A stretch of 64,000 bases of DNA, taken from Sandaracinus amylolyticus. GTDB lineage: Bacteria > Myxococcota_A > Polyangia > Polyangiales > Sandaracinaceae. Made by a program: the position numbers and the translations under genes. Shown here one piece after another: positions 10,005 through 18,190 of this stretch. Numbering within the stretch: the stretch's first letter is position 1; each line of letters begins with the position of its first letter. Where the stretch lies: contig NZ_CP011125.1 of NCBI RefSeq assembly GCF_000737325.1, positions 10,243,945-10,307,944 on the forward strand, read 5' to 3'. The notes beneath the pieces were generated by a model, which saw nothing but the letters and a program-made list of their open reading frames with translations, ran no database searches and was not told the DNA's origin.

Positions 10005-10502
10005 ATGTCGATCGCGATCCGTCGCCTCGGCGCGCACGACGCGCCCGCCTATCGCGCGCTGCGCGCGCTCGGTCTGCGCCAAGCACCCGACGCGTTCCGG
10101 GTCGCGCCCGAGGACGAGCAGCACGAGACCGATGCGAGCGTCGCGCAGCGCCTCGCGGGTCACGCCGTGTTCGGCGGAGAGCGAGACGCAACGCTCCTCG
10201 GCGTCGCCGGCGTGACCGGCTTCGACGGCGCGAAGCTGCGCCATCGCGCGCTGCTCTGGGGGATGTACGTGCACCCCGACGCGCGCGGGACCGGGCTCGC
10301 GGATGCGCTCGTCGCGCGCGCGATCGAGCACGCATCGTTGGACCACCAACGATTGATCCTGACGCTCGCCGCCGACAACGTTCGCGCGCTGCGGCTCTAC
10401 GAGCGCCACGGGTTCGTCGTGTACGGCCGCGAGCCCGACGCGATCCGGCGCAGCCCCGATGCGTACGTGGACGAGCTCCTGATGTCGCGCGCGCTCCGCT
10501 GA
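10005..10502 (+). CDS. GNAT-family N-acetyltransferase
   Basis: Acetyl-CoA-dependent acyltransferase of 165 residues. The GNAT core is visible: the strand LLWGMYVHPDARGTGLADAL includes the acetyl-CoA pyrophosphate loop (here ARGTGLA for the usual R/Q-x-x-G-x-G/A), and the final motif is NVRALRLYERHGFVVYGREP. The start at the ATG at 10005 is chosen because homology-like sequence begins at once (MSIAIRRLGAHDAPAYRALR). The substrate is unknown; members act on amino groups of small molecules, antibiotics or protein N-termini. It stands alone between a hypothetical gene and the membrane protein pair. Confidence 0.88.
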   Translation: MSIAIRRLGAHDAPAYRALRALGLRQAPDAFRVAPEDEQHETDASVAQRLAGHAVFGGERDATLLGVAGVTGFDGAKLRHRALLWGMYVHPDARGTGLADALVARAIEHASLDHQRLILTLAADNVRALRLYERHGFVVYGREPDAIRRSPDAYVDELLMSRALR

Positions 10503-10536
10503 CGCTCGGCACGGCGCGCGCATCGCGCGCGGAGAT

Positions 10537-11217
10537 ATGGCCGAGCTCTTGGCCCGCATCGCGACGTTTGCCGCGATGATCGGTGCCGTGCTCACCGCGT
10601 GGTGGGCGTGGCGCGCGCGCGATCGTTGGGGTCGCGTGTCGCGTCCTGCCGCGCTCGTCGGTGTGGGCCCGTATCGCCGCGCGCTCGTCCGCAGCCACGA
10701 GCCGCGACGCGTCCCGCTCGCGGTGCTGGTGGTGGCGGGCGTGGGCTGCGTGTGGGGCCTCCTCACGACGCTCGTGTTCGCGCCGAGCGGGCTCGTCTTC
10801 CTGCTCGCGCCCGCGCGTCACGATCCGGTGCGGCAGATCCTGCTGACGCTCTCCGGGCTCGGCGTCTTCGCGACCGCGATCGCCGCGTTCGCGCTCGGGC
10901 CTTCGCTGATGCGCGCGTCGCGCGCGTTGATCGAGCGCGATCACGACGCCGGAGAGCGTGCGCTCTCGGTCGCGACGTGGTCGTCGCTGCACCACGCGAT
11001 GGTGCTCGTCTCGTTCGTGCTCTTCGCGGTGCACGAGGACGACGCGCGCATCGCCGTGGTCGTCGCCGTGCCTTGCGCGATCGGCCTCGTCCACGCGTGG
11101 TCGCTCGGGCGTGCGTGCGCGATCGTGGCGCGCGTGCAGCGCGACGAGCGCGACGACGAAGATGCCTCGTCCGAGAGCGCGGCGAGCATCGTGATCGGAG
11201 ATCGATCGACCCTCTGA
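10537..11217 (+). CDS. Integral membrane protein, first of a tandem pair
   Basis: 226 residues with about five hydrophobic helices (near residues 4-25, 58-82, 103-122, 150-166 and 172-190). The cytoplasmic-looking tail is acidic (QRDERDDEDASSES). It resembles the next gene in length, helix order and local motifs: W..LTTLVFAP here against W..LTSLVFAP there, W..LHH against W..LHH, and GL.HA..L near the end. The His pair in the fourth helix is kept in both, which hints at a shared functional or metal/heme-binding role, but I recognise no family. Confidence 0.75.
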   Translation: MAELLARIATFAAMIGAVLTAWWAWRARDRWGRVSRPAALVGVGPYRRALVRSHEPRRVPLAVLVVAGVGCVWGLLTTLVFAPSGLVFLLAPARHDPVRQILLTLSGLGVFATAIAAFALGPSLMRASRALIERDHDAGERALSVATWSSLHHAMVLVSFVLFAVHEDDARIAVVVAVPCAIGLVHAWSLGRACAIVARVQRDERDDEDASSESAASIVIGDRSTL

Positions 11218-11250
11218 CGCGCGCGTGCAGCGCGCTCATGGAGAGCGAGC

Positions 11251-11874
11251 ATGGGACTCGTGCTGTACGCCCTTTTCGTGCTCGGCATCGCGATGGTCGC
11301 CGTCGTCGCGACCGCGTACTGGTCCGTCCGGTTCGCCGCGCGATGGGGCAGCGTGCCGGGCCCGGCGCTGCGCGTCGGACGCGGCGCGTACCGCGAGTCG
11401 CGAGTGTCGCGCGAGGTCCCGCGAGGCACTCCGTCGCCGATCACCTGGACCGCGGGGATCGGCATGGTGTGGTCGGTCCTCACGAGCCTCGTGTTCGCGC
11501 CGATGATGCTGTGCGTCGGCGCGATGACCGACGGCGTCGGGCTCATCGGCGTGGTCACGGGCGTCGGGCTCGTGGTCACCGGATCGAGCGGCTTCTTCCT
11601 CGGGCTCGCGCTCGCGTGCATCGCGTACTTCGTGCTGCGCCGCGATCGCGAGGTCGTCGATCTCGCGGAGGGCGCGGTCGTGTGGTCGGTGCTGCACCAC
11701 CTCTCGGGCCTGCTCTTCGTCGTGCTGCACGCGATCGTCACGCCGGGCCCGGGTCTGCTCATCCTCACCGCGCCGATCTGGGTCTTCGGCCTCGCCCACG
11801 CCTACGCGCTCCAGGACGCGGCGCAGCTGACGCTCGAGGGCCCGCCGCCGGACGACGAGATCATCGCGGCCTGA
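11251..11874 (+). CDS. Integral membrane protein, second of a tandem pair
   Basis: 207 residues, paralogue of the preceding gene and separated from it by 33 bp, so probably co-transcribed. Helices start at MGLVLYALFVLGIAMVAVV and continue through VWSVLTSLVFAPMMLCVG, GVVTGVGLVVTGSSGFFLGL, the conserved VWSVLHHLSGLLFVVLHA and a last helix ending GLAHAYAL. The soluble segment GRGAYRESRVSREVPRG corresponds to GVGPYRRALVRSHEPRR in the first copy. The two may form a heterodimer. Function unknown. Confidence 0.75.
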   Translation: MGLVLYALFVLGIAMVAVVATAYWSVRFAARWGSVPGPALRVGRGAYRESRVSREVPRGTPSPITWTAGIGMVWSVLTSLVFAPMMLCVGAMTDGVGLIGVVTGVGLVVTGSSGFFLGLALACIAYFVLRRDREVVDLAEGAVVWSVLHHLSGLLFVVLHAIVTPGPGLLILTAPIWVFGLAHAYALQDAAQLTLEGPPPDDEIIAA

Positions 11875-11922
11875 CGAGCGACGTGCTCGCACGAGATCCC
11901 CGAAACGGGGTACAGCTTCCGC

Positions 11923-12528
11923 GTGAAGAGCGGAGACATCCTGACGGCCCCGATCCTTCGGCTCGTCCCGGGCGAGAAGGAAGACGCCGACGAGATGATG
12001 GGGTTCGCCAACGAGGAGTACTGGCTACTGGCGCGTGTGATCGAGGCCGACGGCGACGCGCCGGCGGAAGACATCTACACGACCGAAGACGGGCGCACGA
12101 GGATCCACTGGATCCAGGATCCCAAGATCAGCCGAGGCTACATCGCGCTCGCCGGTGAGAACGTCGAGGAAGTCGCCGAGCTGATCCGCTCGGGCATGTC
12201 GATCCTCGGCCTCGAGGAGATCCGGCAGAGAGCCCTGAGCGCGACGTCGCGCGCCGATCGGATGCGCAGCATCTACGATCTCGCGCTCGCCGCGCCGATC
12301 GAGCACGACCCCGGGATCTTCGAGATCTTCGGCTCGTATCTCGAGGACGCCGATCCCGACGTGCGGGGGGCGGCGGTGCTGGCGATCTCGTACGTCGGAT
12401 GGCGAGAATTCCTCGAGCCGCTCCGCACGCGAGCGTCGGAGGACGCCGACGGCAGCGTTCGGGAAGACGCGACGATCCTGATCGGGAACCTGCAAAAGTA
12501 TCCGGCCCGAAGTGTCGTCGCGCGCTAG
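11923..12528 (+). CDS. HEAT-like repeat protein of unknown function
   Basis: 201 residues starting at GTG. The first half is an alpha/beta region (TAPILRLVPGEKEDADEMMG, ARVIEADGDAPAEDIYTTED) with no known name. The second half carries HEAT-like helices: FGSYLEDADPDVRGAAVLAI and LRTRASEDADGSVREDATIL, with the Asp-Pro-x-Val-Arg turn typical of such repeats in PBS-lyase/HEAT proteins. It is cytoplasmic and probably a protein-binding module. It is preceded by a short intergenic stretch and followed by a 164-bp gap. Confidence 0.75.
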   Translation: MKSGDILTAPILRLVPGEKEDADEMMGFANEEYWLLARVIEADGDAPAEDIYTTEDGRTRIHWIQDPKISRGYIALAGENVEEVAELIRSGMSILGLEEIRQRALSATSRADRMRSIYDLALAAPIEHDPGIFEIFGSYLEDADPDVRGAAVLAISYVGWREFLEPLRTRASEDADGSVREDATILIGNLQKYPARSVVAR

Positions 12529-12692
12529 CGCCTGACGCGCACCGCTCGGGATCGTCCAGTTTCCGAGCAGCACTTCTCCCGAGAATTCCGCGTTTTCCTG
12601 CCAAACCCGCACGCTCGCGCGATGCCCACACCGCATCTCGCGCCGTTCCGGCGCCCGGCGCGCCGGCACGTGGCTTGTAACCGCAGCGGGGC

Positions 12693-14243
12693 ATGATGCG
12701 CCGCGCTGCGTTCGTCTGCCTCACCGCGCTCTCGCTGCTGCTGCCAGCGTGCATGCAGAACGAGCCCGCCCCGCCGATGGGCATGCTCATGGACGAGCCG
12801 GGCGAGGTGGGCGTCGTCTCCGCGGACCTCACCGCGGCCGAGCGTCGCGTGCGCGCGGGTCAGATCCGCGACGCCGCGTTCGGCGCGGGCATGGAGCAGG
12901 GCTGGCTGCTCGCGGGCATCGCCGACGCCGAGACGCGCATGAGCCACTGCTGGCGCGAGCTCACGTGGGCCTGTCAGGGCCCGAACAGCAGCGACTGCGG
13001 CGGCGGCCCGGTCGTCGCGGGCGCGGGCGACGGCCCGTGCGCCGATCGTCAGGGCGGGCTCGGCATGTTCCAGTTCGACGCCGGCACGTTCGAGCAGACC
13101 CTCGCGCGCGAGGGCAATCGCATCCTCTCGATCGCCGGCAACACCCAGGCGGCGGTCGACTTCGTCGCGAACATGGTGGTCCGCTCGGCGTACGTGCCGG
13201 GCGTCGAGAACCGCGCGCAGGCGATCGCGTGGATGAACGGCGTGCGCATCGGCAACGATCGCTGGGACGCCTGGATCCGCACCGTCACCCACTACTACAA
13301 CGGCTGCGCGCCCAGCTACTCGTGCTTCTCGCAGCGCTACGCGCACTACCGGGACAACACGACCGGCGTCTACAACGAGATGGGCCCGGACTTCTGGGTC
13401 ACGACGCGCGACTGGGGCGCCGCGTACGTCTCGCAGAGCTTCCCGCTCGCGCGCGATCCGTTCCCGCTCGAGGCCGGCGCGACCCACGAGGGCTACCTCG
13501 AGATGCGCAACACCGGCGCGCAGACCTGGCGCCCGGGCGAGGTCTTCCTCGGCACCACCGAGCCGCGCGACGTCGCGAGCCCGATCGCGGCCGACACCTG
13601 GCCCGCGCCGAACCGCGCCGCGACGATCGATCGCGAGGTCCCGCCCGGCGGCACCGGTCGCTTCGTGTTCCGCGTGCGCGCGCCCGACGCGCCCGGTGAC
13701 TACCCGCAGTTCTTCAACCTCGTGCGCGAAGGCGTCGCGTGGTTCAGCGAGAGCGGCGGCCCCGTCGACGCGCAGATCCAGATCCGCGTGACCTCGACCG
13801 CGCCTCCGCCGTGCCCCGGCGGCATCGGCGACGCGTGGAGCTGCGAGGGCGACGATCGCGTGCGCTGCGAGCGCGGCATGGTGTTCCGCGAGCCGTGCGA
13901 GCTCGGCTGCAACGCCGGCACCTGCAACGCGCCCGCGACCGACGAGGACGGCGACGGCTACGGGTCCGACGACTGCGCGCCCGGCGACGCCGACGTGCAC
14001 CCCGGCGCCGACGAGATCTGCGACGACGGCATCGATCAGGACTGCGACGGCGAGGACGCGATCGACTGCGAGGGCCCGGGCGACGACGGCGGCCCGGGCG
14101 ACGACGGCGGTCCCGGCGACGGCCCGCGCATGATCTCCGGCGGGTGCAGCGTCGCGCACGGCGCATCGGGCTCGCAGCTCGCGCTCGCGTTCGCGGTCGT
14201 GGCGATCGGTCTCGTGATCCGTCGTCGCCGCGCCGGCTGGTGA
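12693..14243 (+). CDS. Secreted transglycosylase-like protein with MopE-type repeat and MYXO-CTERM-like tail
   Basis: 516 residues. The signal peptide ends in a lipobox-like LLLPAC. Residues about 50-220 look like a lysozyme/transglycosylase-type helical domain (LLAGIADAETRMSHCW, QGGLGMFQFDAGTF), though the catalytic Glu is not certain. An Ig-like domain with conserved Trp and Phe follows (YLEMRNTGAQTWRPGE to FVFRVRAPDAPGDYPQFF), resembling NBR1-FW-type domains. A Cys-rich knot is next, then a MopE-type Asp repeat (DEDGDGYGSDDCAPGDADVH...DQDCDG) that probably binds metal. The end is a Gly/Asp tether, GGCSVAHG, a helix and RRRRAGW, a cell-surface sorting signal of the MYXO-CTERM type. Probably a surface-anchored wall-active protein. 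Confidence 0.85.
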   Translation: MMRRAAFVCLTALSLLLPACMQNEPAPPMGMLMDEPGEVGVVSADLTAAERRVRAGQIRDAAFGAGMEQGWLLAGIADAETRMSHCWRELTWACQGPNSSDCGGGPVVAGAGDGPCADRQGGLGMFQFDAGTFEQTLAREGNRILSIAGNTQAAVDFVANMVVRSAYVPGVENRAQAIAWMNGVRIGNDRWDAWIRTVTHYYNGCAPSYSCFSQRYAHYRDNTTGVYNEMGPDFWVTTRDWGAAYVSQSFPLARDPFPLEAGATHEGYLEMRNTGAQTWRPGEVFLGTTEPRDVASPIAADTWPAPNRAATIDREVPPGGTGRFVFRVRAPDAPGDYPQFFNLVREGVAWFSESGGPVDAQIQIRVTSTAPPPCPGGIGDAWSCEGDDRVRCERGMVFREPCELGCNAGTCNAPATDEDGDGYGSDDCAPGDADVHPGADEICDDGIDQDCDGEDAIDCEGPGDDGGPGDDGGPGDGPRMISGGCSVAHGASGSQLALAFAVVAIGLVIRRRRAGW

Positions 14244-14284
14244 CGGGCGCGAGACGGTGAGGCTCGAGCTCGCGTCATCGCGCC

Positions 14285-14410
14285 TCACACTCCGCGCGTC
14301 GTGGACGCGATGGCCTGCACCTCGGCGCGACAGCCGAGCGCTGGCGACACGCGCGCGTCCAGCGCGAAGAGAAGATCGGTGCGAACGACGCGCTGCGTCG
14401 GGATCGGCAT
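14285..14410 (-). CDS. Candidate 41-residue small protein
   Basis: A short frame on the minus strand between two plus-strand genes. Its ATG at 14410 is preceded, 9 bases away, by a strong Shine-Dalgarno GGAGGA (complement of 14420-14425), better than most in this window. The product reads MPIPTQRVVRTDLLFALDAR and continues with one Cys to TGA at 14285. Most codons end in G or C. No known family; it could be a real small gene or a chance frame. Confidence 0.35.
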   Translation of the reverse strand: MPIPTQRVVRTDLLFALDARVSPALGCRAEVQAIASTTRGV

Positions 14411-14455
14411 CGCGGTTGCTCCTCCCGGGACCGTACAGAGAGGAGAGAACCAAGA

Positions 14456-14791
14456 ATGCGGAAGCACCTGATGATCGGGATCCTGTCTGGCCTCGCCCTC
14501 GGCGCGCTGAGCGCGTGCGAGTCGCCGCGCGAGAACGCGATCGACACGCAAGAGGAGGCGCTCGACGAGCGCATGGAGGCCCAGGAGCAGCAGCTCGAGC
14601 AGGAGCGCGAGCAGCGCGAGCAGCAGCTGGACACGCAGCAGCAGCAGCTCGACCGCGAGCTCGAGCAGCGCCAGGAGGCCCTCGAGCAGCAGCACGAGAT
14701 GGAAGAGCAGCGCCTCGAGCAGACCGAAGAGGGCGTCGAGGAGCGCGAGCGCAACGTGCAGGAGCTCGAGAACCGCCCGATGGCGGAGTGA
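14456..14791 (+). CDS. Small Glu/Gln-rich coiled-coil lipoprotein
   Basis: 111 residues. The signal peptide ends in lipobox LSAC with acceptor Cys21. The mature part is almost only Glu, Gln, Arg and Leu (QEEALDERMEAQEQQLEQER and onwards) in a continuous helix, compatible with one coiled coil about 12 nm long tethered to a membrane. It has the look of Lpp-like or spacer lipoproteins, but lacks the C-terminal Lys that attaches Lpp to peptidoglycan. AGGAG lies upstream of the ATG. Confidence 0.8.
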   Translation: MRKHLMIGILSGLALGALSACESPRENAIDTQEEALDERMEAQEQQLEQEREQREQQLDTQQQQLDRELEQRQEALEQQHEMEEQRLEQTEEGVEERERNVQELENRPMAE

Positions 14792-14861
14792 TCCGACGAG
14801 CAAGGCTTCGTTCACACGAGCAGTCGCCGCCCCCCCGACGCTCGTGACCCCACGGAGCCGC

Positions 14862-14895
14862 GGAGATCACGCCAGCCCCCCTGGGCGTGATCTCC
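14862..14895. terminator. Hairpin between convergent genes
   Basis: A perfect 12-bp inverted repeat (GGAGATCACGCC at 14862-14873, GGCGTGATCTCC at 14884-14895) with a C-rich 10-base loop. It lies between the ends of the lipoprotein gene and the HPF gene, a good place for a two-way terminator, but there is no T tract. Confidence 0.5.
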
Positions 14896-14966
14896 CTCGC
14901 ACGCCGCCTCGCCCACGTGCCGCGGAGGGATGGTACGTGGGCGGGGCGGGCCGCGCGGGCGCTCGC

Positions 14967-15296
14967 TCAGGCGCCGCGACGCATGCGATTGCGCTCGACC
15001 ACCTGGCGGCGAAGCGCGTCGACCGCATCGCGCAGCGCGACGTACGGATCTTCGTGCGAGTGATCCTCGCCGCTCTCGCGGCTCACGACGAGCTCGTCCC
15101 CGGGCACCGCGAGCCGCACCGTGATGCGGTGGATCGTGCCGTGACGATGGCGCTTGTCGGTGGGCTCGATCACGACGTGGCACGACGTCGCGCGCGGCTC
15201 GATTTGGGCCAAACCCTCGAGCTTCTCGCGCAGCAGAGACTCCATCGCCTCCGACGCGTCCATGTCGCGGAAGTGGATCTGCACAGGCATTCGCAT
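14967..15296 (-). CDS. hpf: Ribosome hibernation-promoting factor, short form
   Basis: 109 residues, the length of short HPF/YfiA proteins. These bind the 30S decoding centre in stationary phase and stop translation, pairing or shielding ribosomes. The beta-alpha-beta-beta-beta-alpha pattern is visible: MPVQIHFRDMDASEAMESLL, then a helix, CHVVIEPTD, HRITVRLAVPGDELVVS and the terminal helix DPYVALRDAVDALRRQV. The usual basic patch is present near the end (ERNRMRRGA). There is no long-HPF dimerisation tail. It is transcribed alone. Confidence 0.88.
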   Translation of the reverse strand: MRMPVQIHFRDMDASEAMESLLREKLEGLAQIEPRATSCHVVIEPTDKRHRHGTIHRITVRLAVPGDELVVSRESGEDHSHEDPYVALRDAVDALRRQVVERNRMRRGA

Positions 15297-15357
15297 GACC
15301 GGGAGGTATGCGCGCGCGGACGGGTCGCAACCGCGCCGCTCGGGCCGGTGATCCCGA

Positions 15358-16059
15358 TCAGGTCGCGCGGCGCTCTGCGGCGCGCGTCGCGCCCGTGACG
15401 TGCTCGTCGTCGTCGTGCTTCGCGTCGACGCGGACCTTGGGCACGTCCTGCGCCACGCGATGACGCACGAGGCGCTCGATCTCGTTCGTCAGCCCATCGA
15501 GCTCGCGCGCGCGTGCGTTCGCGGTGCTCTCGTACCCGGCGCGAACGAACGCGTGCACCGCGCCGATCCACAGCGGCACCGACACCAGCGCGAGCACCGG
15601 ATCGACGAGCGCGAGCAGCGGCGCGATCACCGCGGCACCGCCCGCGCCCGCGCCACCGACGATGCCGCCGAAGAGCCCGCCCGCGAGCGTTCCGAGGCGC
15701 TCGAGCACGCGCACCCGCGTGCGTCCTTCGCGCGAGGTCACGATCACCTCGACGATGCGCTGTCGCGCCGGTGGACCGAGCCGCCACGTGAGCGTGTGCC
15801 CGACCGACTGGCCGTCCCCGATCGCGCCGAACGCGGCGCGGAGCGTCTCGAGCACTTCCTCGTGCGCGCTCGCTGGCAGCGCGCCGTCGATCTCGCGCTC
15901 CTCGATCAACACCAGCGGCGCGCCGAGCAGACGCTCGCCGGTGGTCGTCGTCCGCAGCGGCGCGCGGAGGTGCGCGCGCTCGCGACGAAGCTCCGCGTTC
16001 TCGCGCTCGAGCTGCTCGATGCGCGCGCGCAGCGCGTCGTTCTCGTCGCGGTACGCCAC
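15358..16059 (-). CDS. Membrane-associated coiled-coil protein of unknown function
   Basis: Soluble coiled coil followed by a two-helix membrane part. I prefer the GTG at 16059 (233 residues), because the coiled coil YRDENDALRARIEQLERENA starts right after it; an ATG at 16092 adds 11 unlikely residues and almost reaches the divergent gene. A mixed domain follows (residues about 50-130), then glycine-rich hydrophobic helices (LAGGLFGGIVGGAGAGGAAV and LLALVDPVLALVSVPLWIGA) and a cytoplasmic helix ending in a polar tail. No family recognised. It diverges from the next gene with a very short spacer. Confidence 0.7.
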   Translation of the reverse strand: MAYRDENDALRARIEQLERENAELRRERAHLRAPLRTTTTGERLLGAPLVLIEEREIDGALPASAHEEVLETLRAAFGAIGDGQSVGHTLTWRLGPPARQRIVEVIVTSREGRTRVRVLERLGTLAGGLFGGIVGGAGAGGAAVIAPLLALVDPVLALVSVPLWIGAVHAFVRAGYESTANARARELDGLTNEIERLVRHRVAQDVPKVRVDAKHDDDEHVTGATRAAERRAT

Positions 16060-16103
16060 GCGCGATCGATGATGCCACGCGCACGCTACCATCGCCCGCT
16101 GCG

Positions 16104-16610
16104 ATGTCGGTCCCCTCGGCGGACGTTCCGCAAGCCGCGACGAAGCTCGGTCGCATCCGCGCGACGATCGAGGTGCTCGCGCGCGCGCCGTCGACCGGCG
16201 ACGACGTCGCGACGCACGCGGGCATGGCGCGGAGGCACGCGCACTACCAGCTCGCCGCCGCGCGCGCGCTCGGATGGGCGACGCGCGAGGGCGCGCGACG
16301 TCACGCGATCACCCGCGAAGGCCGCGCGCTGCTCGCCACCACGCCGGGCTCGGCGGCCGAGGTCCGACGCTTCGTGCGTGCGGTGCGCGCGAGCCCGCTC
16401 GTGCAGGCGCTCTCGCAGGGGATCGATCCGCGCGCGCCCGATCTCGAATTCGCGATCGCGGATCGCATCGAGCGCCTCACCGCGCCTCCGCTCGCGAAGG
16501 AGACCGCGCGCGAGCGTGCGCGGACGATCGCGGCGTGGGTCCGCCTCGCCGCGAGCCCCCAGGAAGCGCTCGCGTTCGCGGCCGGTGTCGCCGCGGAGGA
16601 CACCACGTAG
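16104..16610 (+). CDS. Winged-helix-like DNA-binding protein (hypothetical)
   Basis: 168 residues. The N-terminal half resembles a winged helix: IRATIEVLARAPSTGDDVAT (helix and turn), GMARRHAHYQLAAARALGW (recognition helix) and TREGARRHAITREGRALL (wing). The second half is all helical, including DRIERLTAPPLAKETARERA and AWVRLAASPQEALAF. Sequences like this occur at the ends of restriction or helicase-associated proteins as well as in stand-alone regulators. It lies just before tatB, separated by 75 bp, but nothing ties it to protein export. Confidence 0.6.
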   Translation: MSVPSADVPQAATKLGRIRATIEVLARAPSTGDDVATHAGMARRHAHYQLAAARALGWATREGARRHAITREGRALLATTPGSAAEVRRFVRAVRASPLVQALSQGIDPRAPDLEFAIADRIERLTAPPLAKETARERARTIAAWVRLAASPQEALAFAAGVAAEDTT

Positions 16611-16685
16611 GTCTGCGCATCTGGGCAGGGCGGGGCCGGAACGCTCCGCGGGAGAGCCGAATTCTGCTACACCGTGGCCTCCGCC

Positions 16686-17330
16686 ATGTTCGGAATCGGG
16701 TTCGGCGAGATGGTCGTGATCGCGGTGTTGATCCTCATCGCGGTCGGGCCCGACAAGCTCCCCACGATGGTCAAGACCGTGGCGAAGACGTACCGGCAGT
16801 TCCGGCGCGCCGCGAACGAGATCCGGGCGAGCACCGGCATCGACGATCTGCTGCGCGACGAGGAGCTGCGAGAGCTCGCGGAGCTGCGGAAGCAGAAGCT
16901 GCTCGCGATGAGCCAGAAGCCCGCGCCGAAGCCGGTCGCGCCCGCGGCCTCGGCGGCCGCAGCGTCCTCGGCCGCCGCGTCCTCGGCCGCCGCGTCCTCG
17001 GCCGCGCTGGCGTCGTCGGGCACCGCCCCCGCGAAGCCGATGGTCTCGGCGCACGCACCGCCGCCGCCCCTCGAGGACGAGGCGCCGGTCGCGCCGGTGC
17101 CGGTGGCGGCGCCGATGGGCGCGTCGTCGGCGGCCGCATCGAGCGGGGGCGCGCGCGGGCTCACGTACAAGCAGCGCACGATGGAGATGCCGCTCGACGG
17201 CGTCGACCTCTCGGAGATCCAGCACGCGCTCGCGGCGAAGCCGTTCCCCGAGACGCGAGACGCGAAGTCGGTCGACGAGAGCGCCGCGACGCTCGCTGCG
17301 ATCAAGGCGAAGGCGAGCGGAGAGGCGTGA
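16686..17330 (+). CDS. tatB: Twin-arginine translocase subunit TatB
   Basis: Part of the Tat pathway, which exports folded proteins with RR signal peptides. One N-terminal membrane helix (MFGIGFGEMVVIAVLILIAV) ends in the hinge GPDKLP, followed by the amphipathic helix MVKTVAKTYRQFRRAANEIR. I prefer the ATG at 16686 over the in-frame GTG at 16674. With 214 residues it is longer than TatA and typical of TatB. The middle is an Ala/Ser linker made of AASSAAASSAA units and Pro/Ala stretches. Its TGA overlaps the tatC ATG by one base (TGATG), so the two genes are translationally coupled. No separate tatA is in the window. Confidence 0.9.
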   Translation: MFGIGFGEMVVIAVLILIAVGPDKLPTMVKTVAKTYRQFRRAANEIRASTGIDDLLRDEELRELAELRKQKLLAMSQKPAPKPVAPAASAAAASSAAASSAAASSAALASSGTAPAKPMVSAHAPPPPLEDEAPVAPVPVAAPMGASSAAASSGGARGLTYKQRTMEMPLDGVDLSEIQHALAAKPFPETRDAKSVDESAATLAAIKAKASGEA

Positions 17331-18190
17331 TGGGCAAGCCCGCGAAGACGGCTGCGCTCGAGAAGAAGATCGGCGACGCGTCGGACCCCGAGGACGACGT
17401 CGAGATGACGTTCTTCGAGCACCTCGGCGAGCTGCGCAACCGCCTCGTCAAGGCGCTCTGGGGGCTGATCCCGGGCGTCGCCATCGCGTGGGCGTTCAAG
17501 GAGCGCATCCTCGATCTGCTCACGCGCCCGCTCGTGCAGGCGTGGCGTCAGCTCGGGCTGGGCGATCCCCAGCTGCACTTCGCGAACCCGATCGATCCGT
17601 TCGTCGCGTACATGAAGATCGCCTTCGTGTGCGGGCTGATCTTCGGGAGCCCGTGGCTCTTCTGGCAGCTCTGGCAGTTCATCGCGCCGGGCCTGTATCG
17701 AAGCGAGAAGCGCCTCGCGCTGCCCTTCGTGCTCGCGTCGACGATCTTCTTCGCGGGAGGATCGTTCTTCGGCTACCTCGTGGTGTTCCCCGCCGCGTTC
17801 GAGACGTTCCTCGGCTTCGCGGGGATGCTCCCGGACTCCGAGCTCCGCATCCAGCCCACGCTGATGATGTCGGAGTACCTCGACTTCTCGGTGCGGATGC
17901 TCCTCGCGTTCGGAATCACGTTCGAGGTCCCGGTGGTGATCACGTTCCTCTCGTTCGCGGGGATCGTGAACTGGAAGCAGCTGCTCGGGTTCGCGCGGTG
18001 GTGGATCGTGATCTCGGCGGTGATCGCGGCGCTGCTCACGCCGCCGGACGTCGGCTCGCAGCTGATGATGCTGGTGCCGTTGGTCCTGCTCTACTTCGTG
18101 TCCATCTTCCTCGCCTGGGTCTTCGGTCCGAAGCCGCCGCCCGCGGTGGTGGAAACGGCCGCGACCGGGGACGACGACGAGGTGGAGTGA
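17330..18190 (+). CDS. tatC: Twin-arginine translocase subunit TatC
   Basis: Receptor component of the Tat system with six membrane helices, 286 residues, the usual size. Hallmarks seen: FFEHLGELRNRLVKAL at the start, with the Glu that contacts RR signals; FGSPWLFWQLWQFIAPGLYR with the P-x-x-x-x-Q-x-W type motif; EKRLALPFVLASTIFF; FGITFEVPVVITFL; and the last helix before WVFGPKPPP. Its N-terminus has about 25 extra polar residues. It overlaps tatB at the start and a response-regulator gene at the end (GTGA), so three genes form one operon. Confidence 0.95.
   Translation: MGKPAKTAALEKKIGDASDPEDDVEMTFFEHLGELRNRLVKALWGLIPGVAIAWAFKERILDLLTRPLVQAWRQLGLGDPQLHFANPIDPFVAYMKIAFVCGLIFGSPWLFWQLWQFIAPGLYRSEKRLALPFVLASTIFFAGGSFFGYLVVFPAAFETFLGFAGMLPDSELRIQPTLMMSEYLDFSVRMLLAFGITFEVPVVITFLSFAGIVNWKQLLGFARWWIVISAVIAALLTPPDVGSQLMMLVPLVLLYFVSIFLAWVFGPKPPPAVVETAATGDDDEVE

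Noticed and set aside
13744-14166. Arg-rich frame opposite the MopE-type protein
   Set aside because: It is the antisense of the Asp/Gly/Cys repeats; the composition is explained by the real gene.
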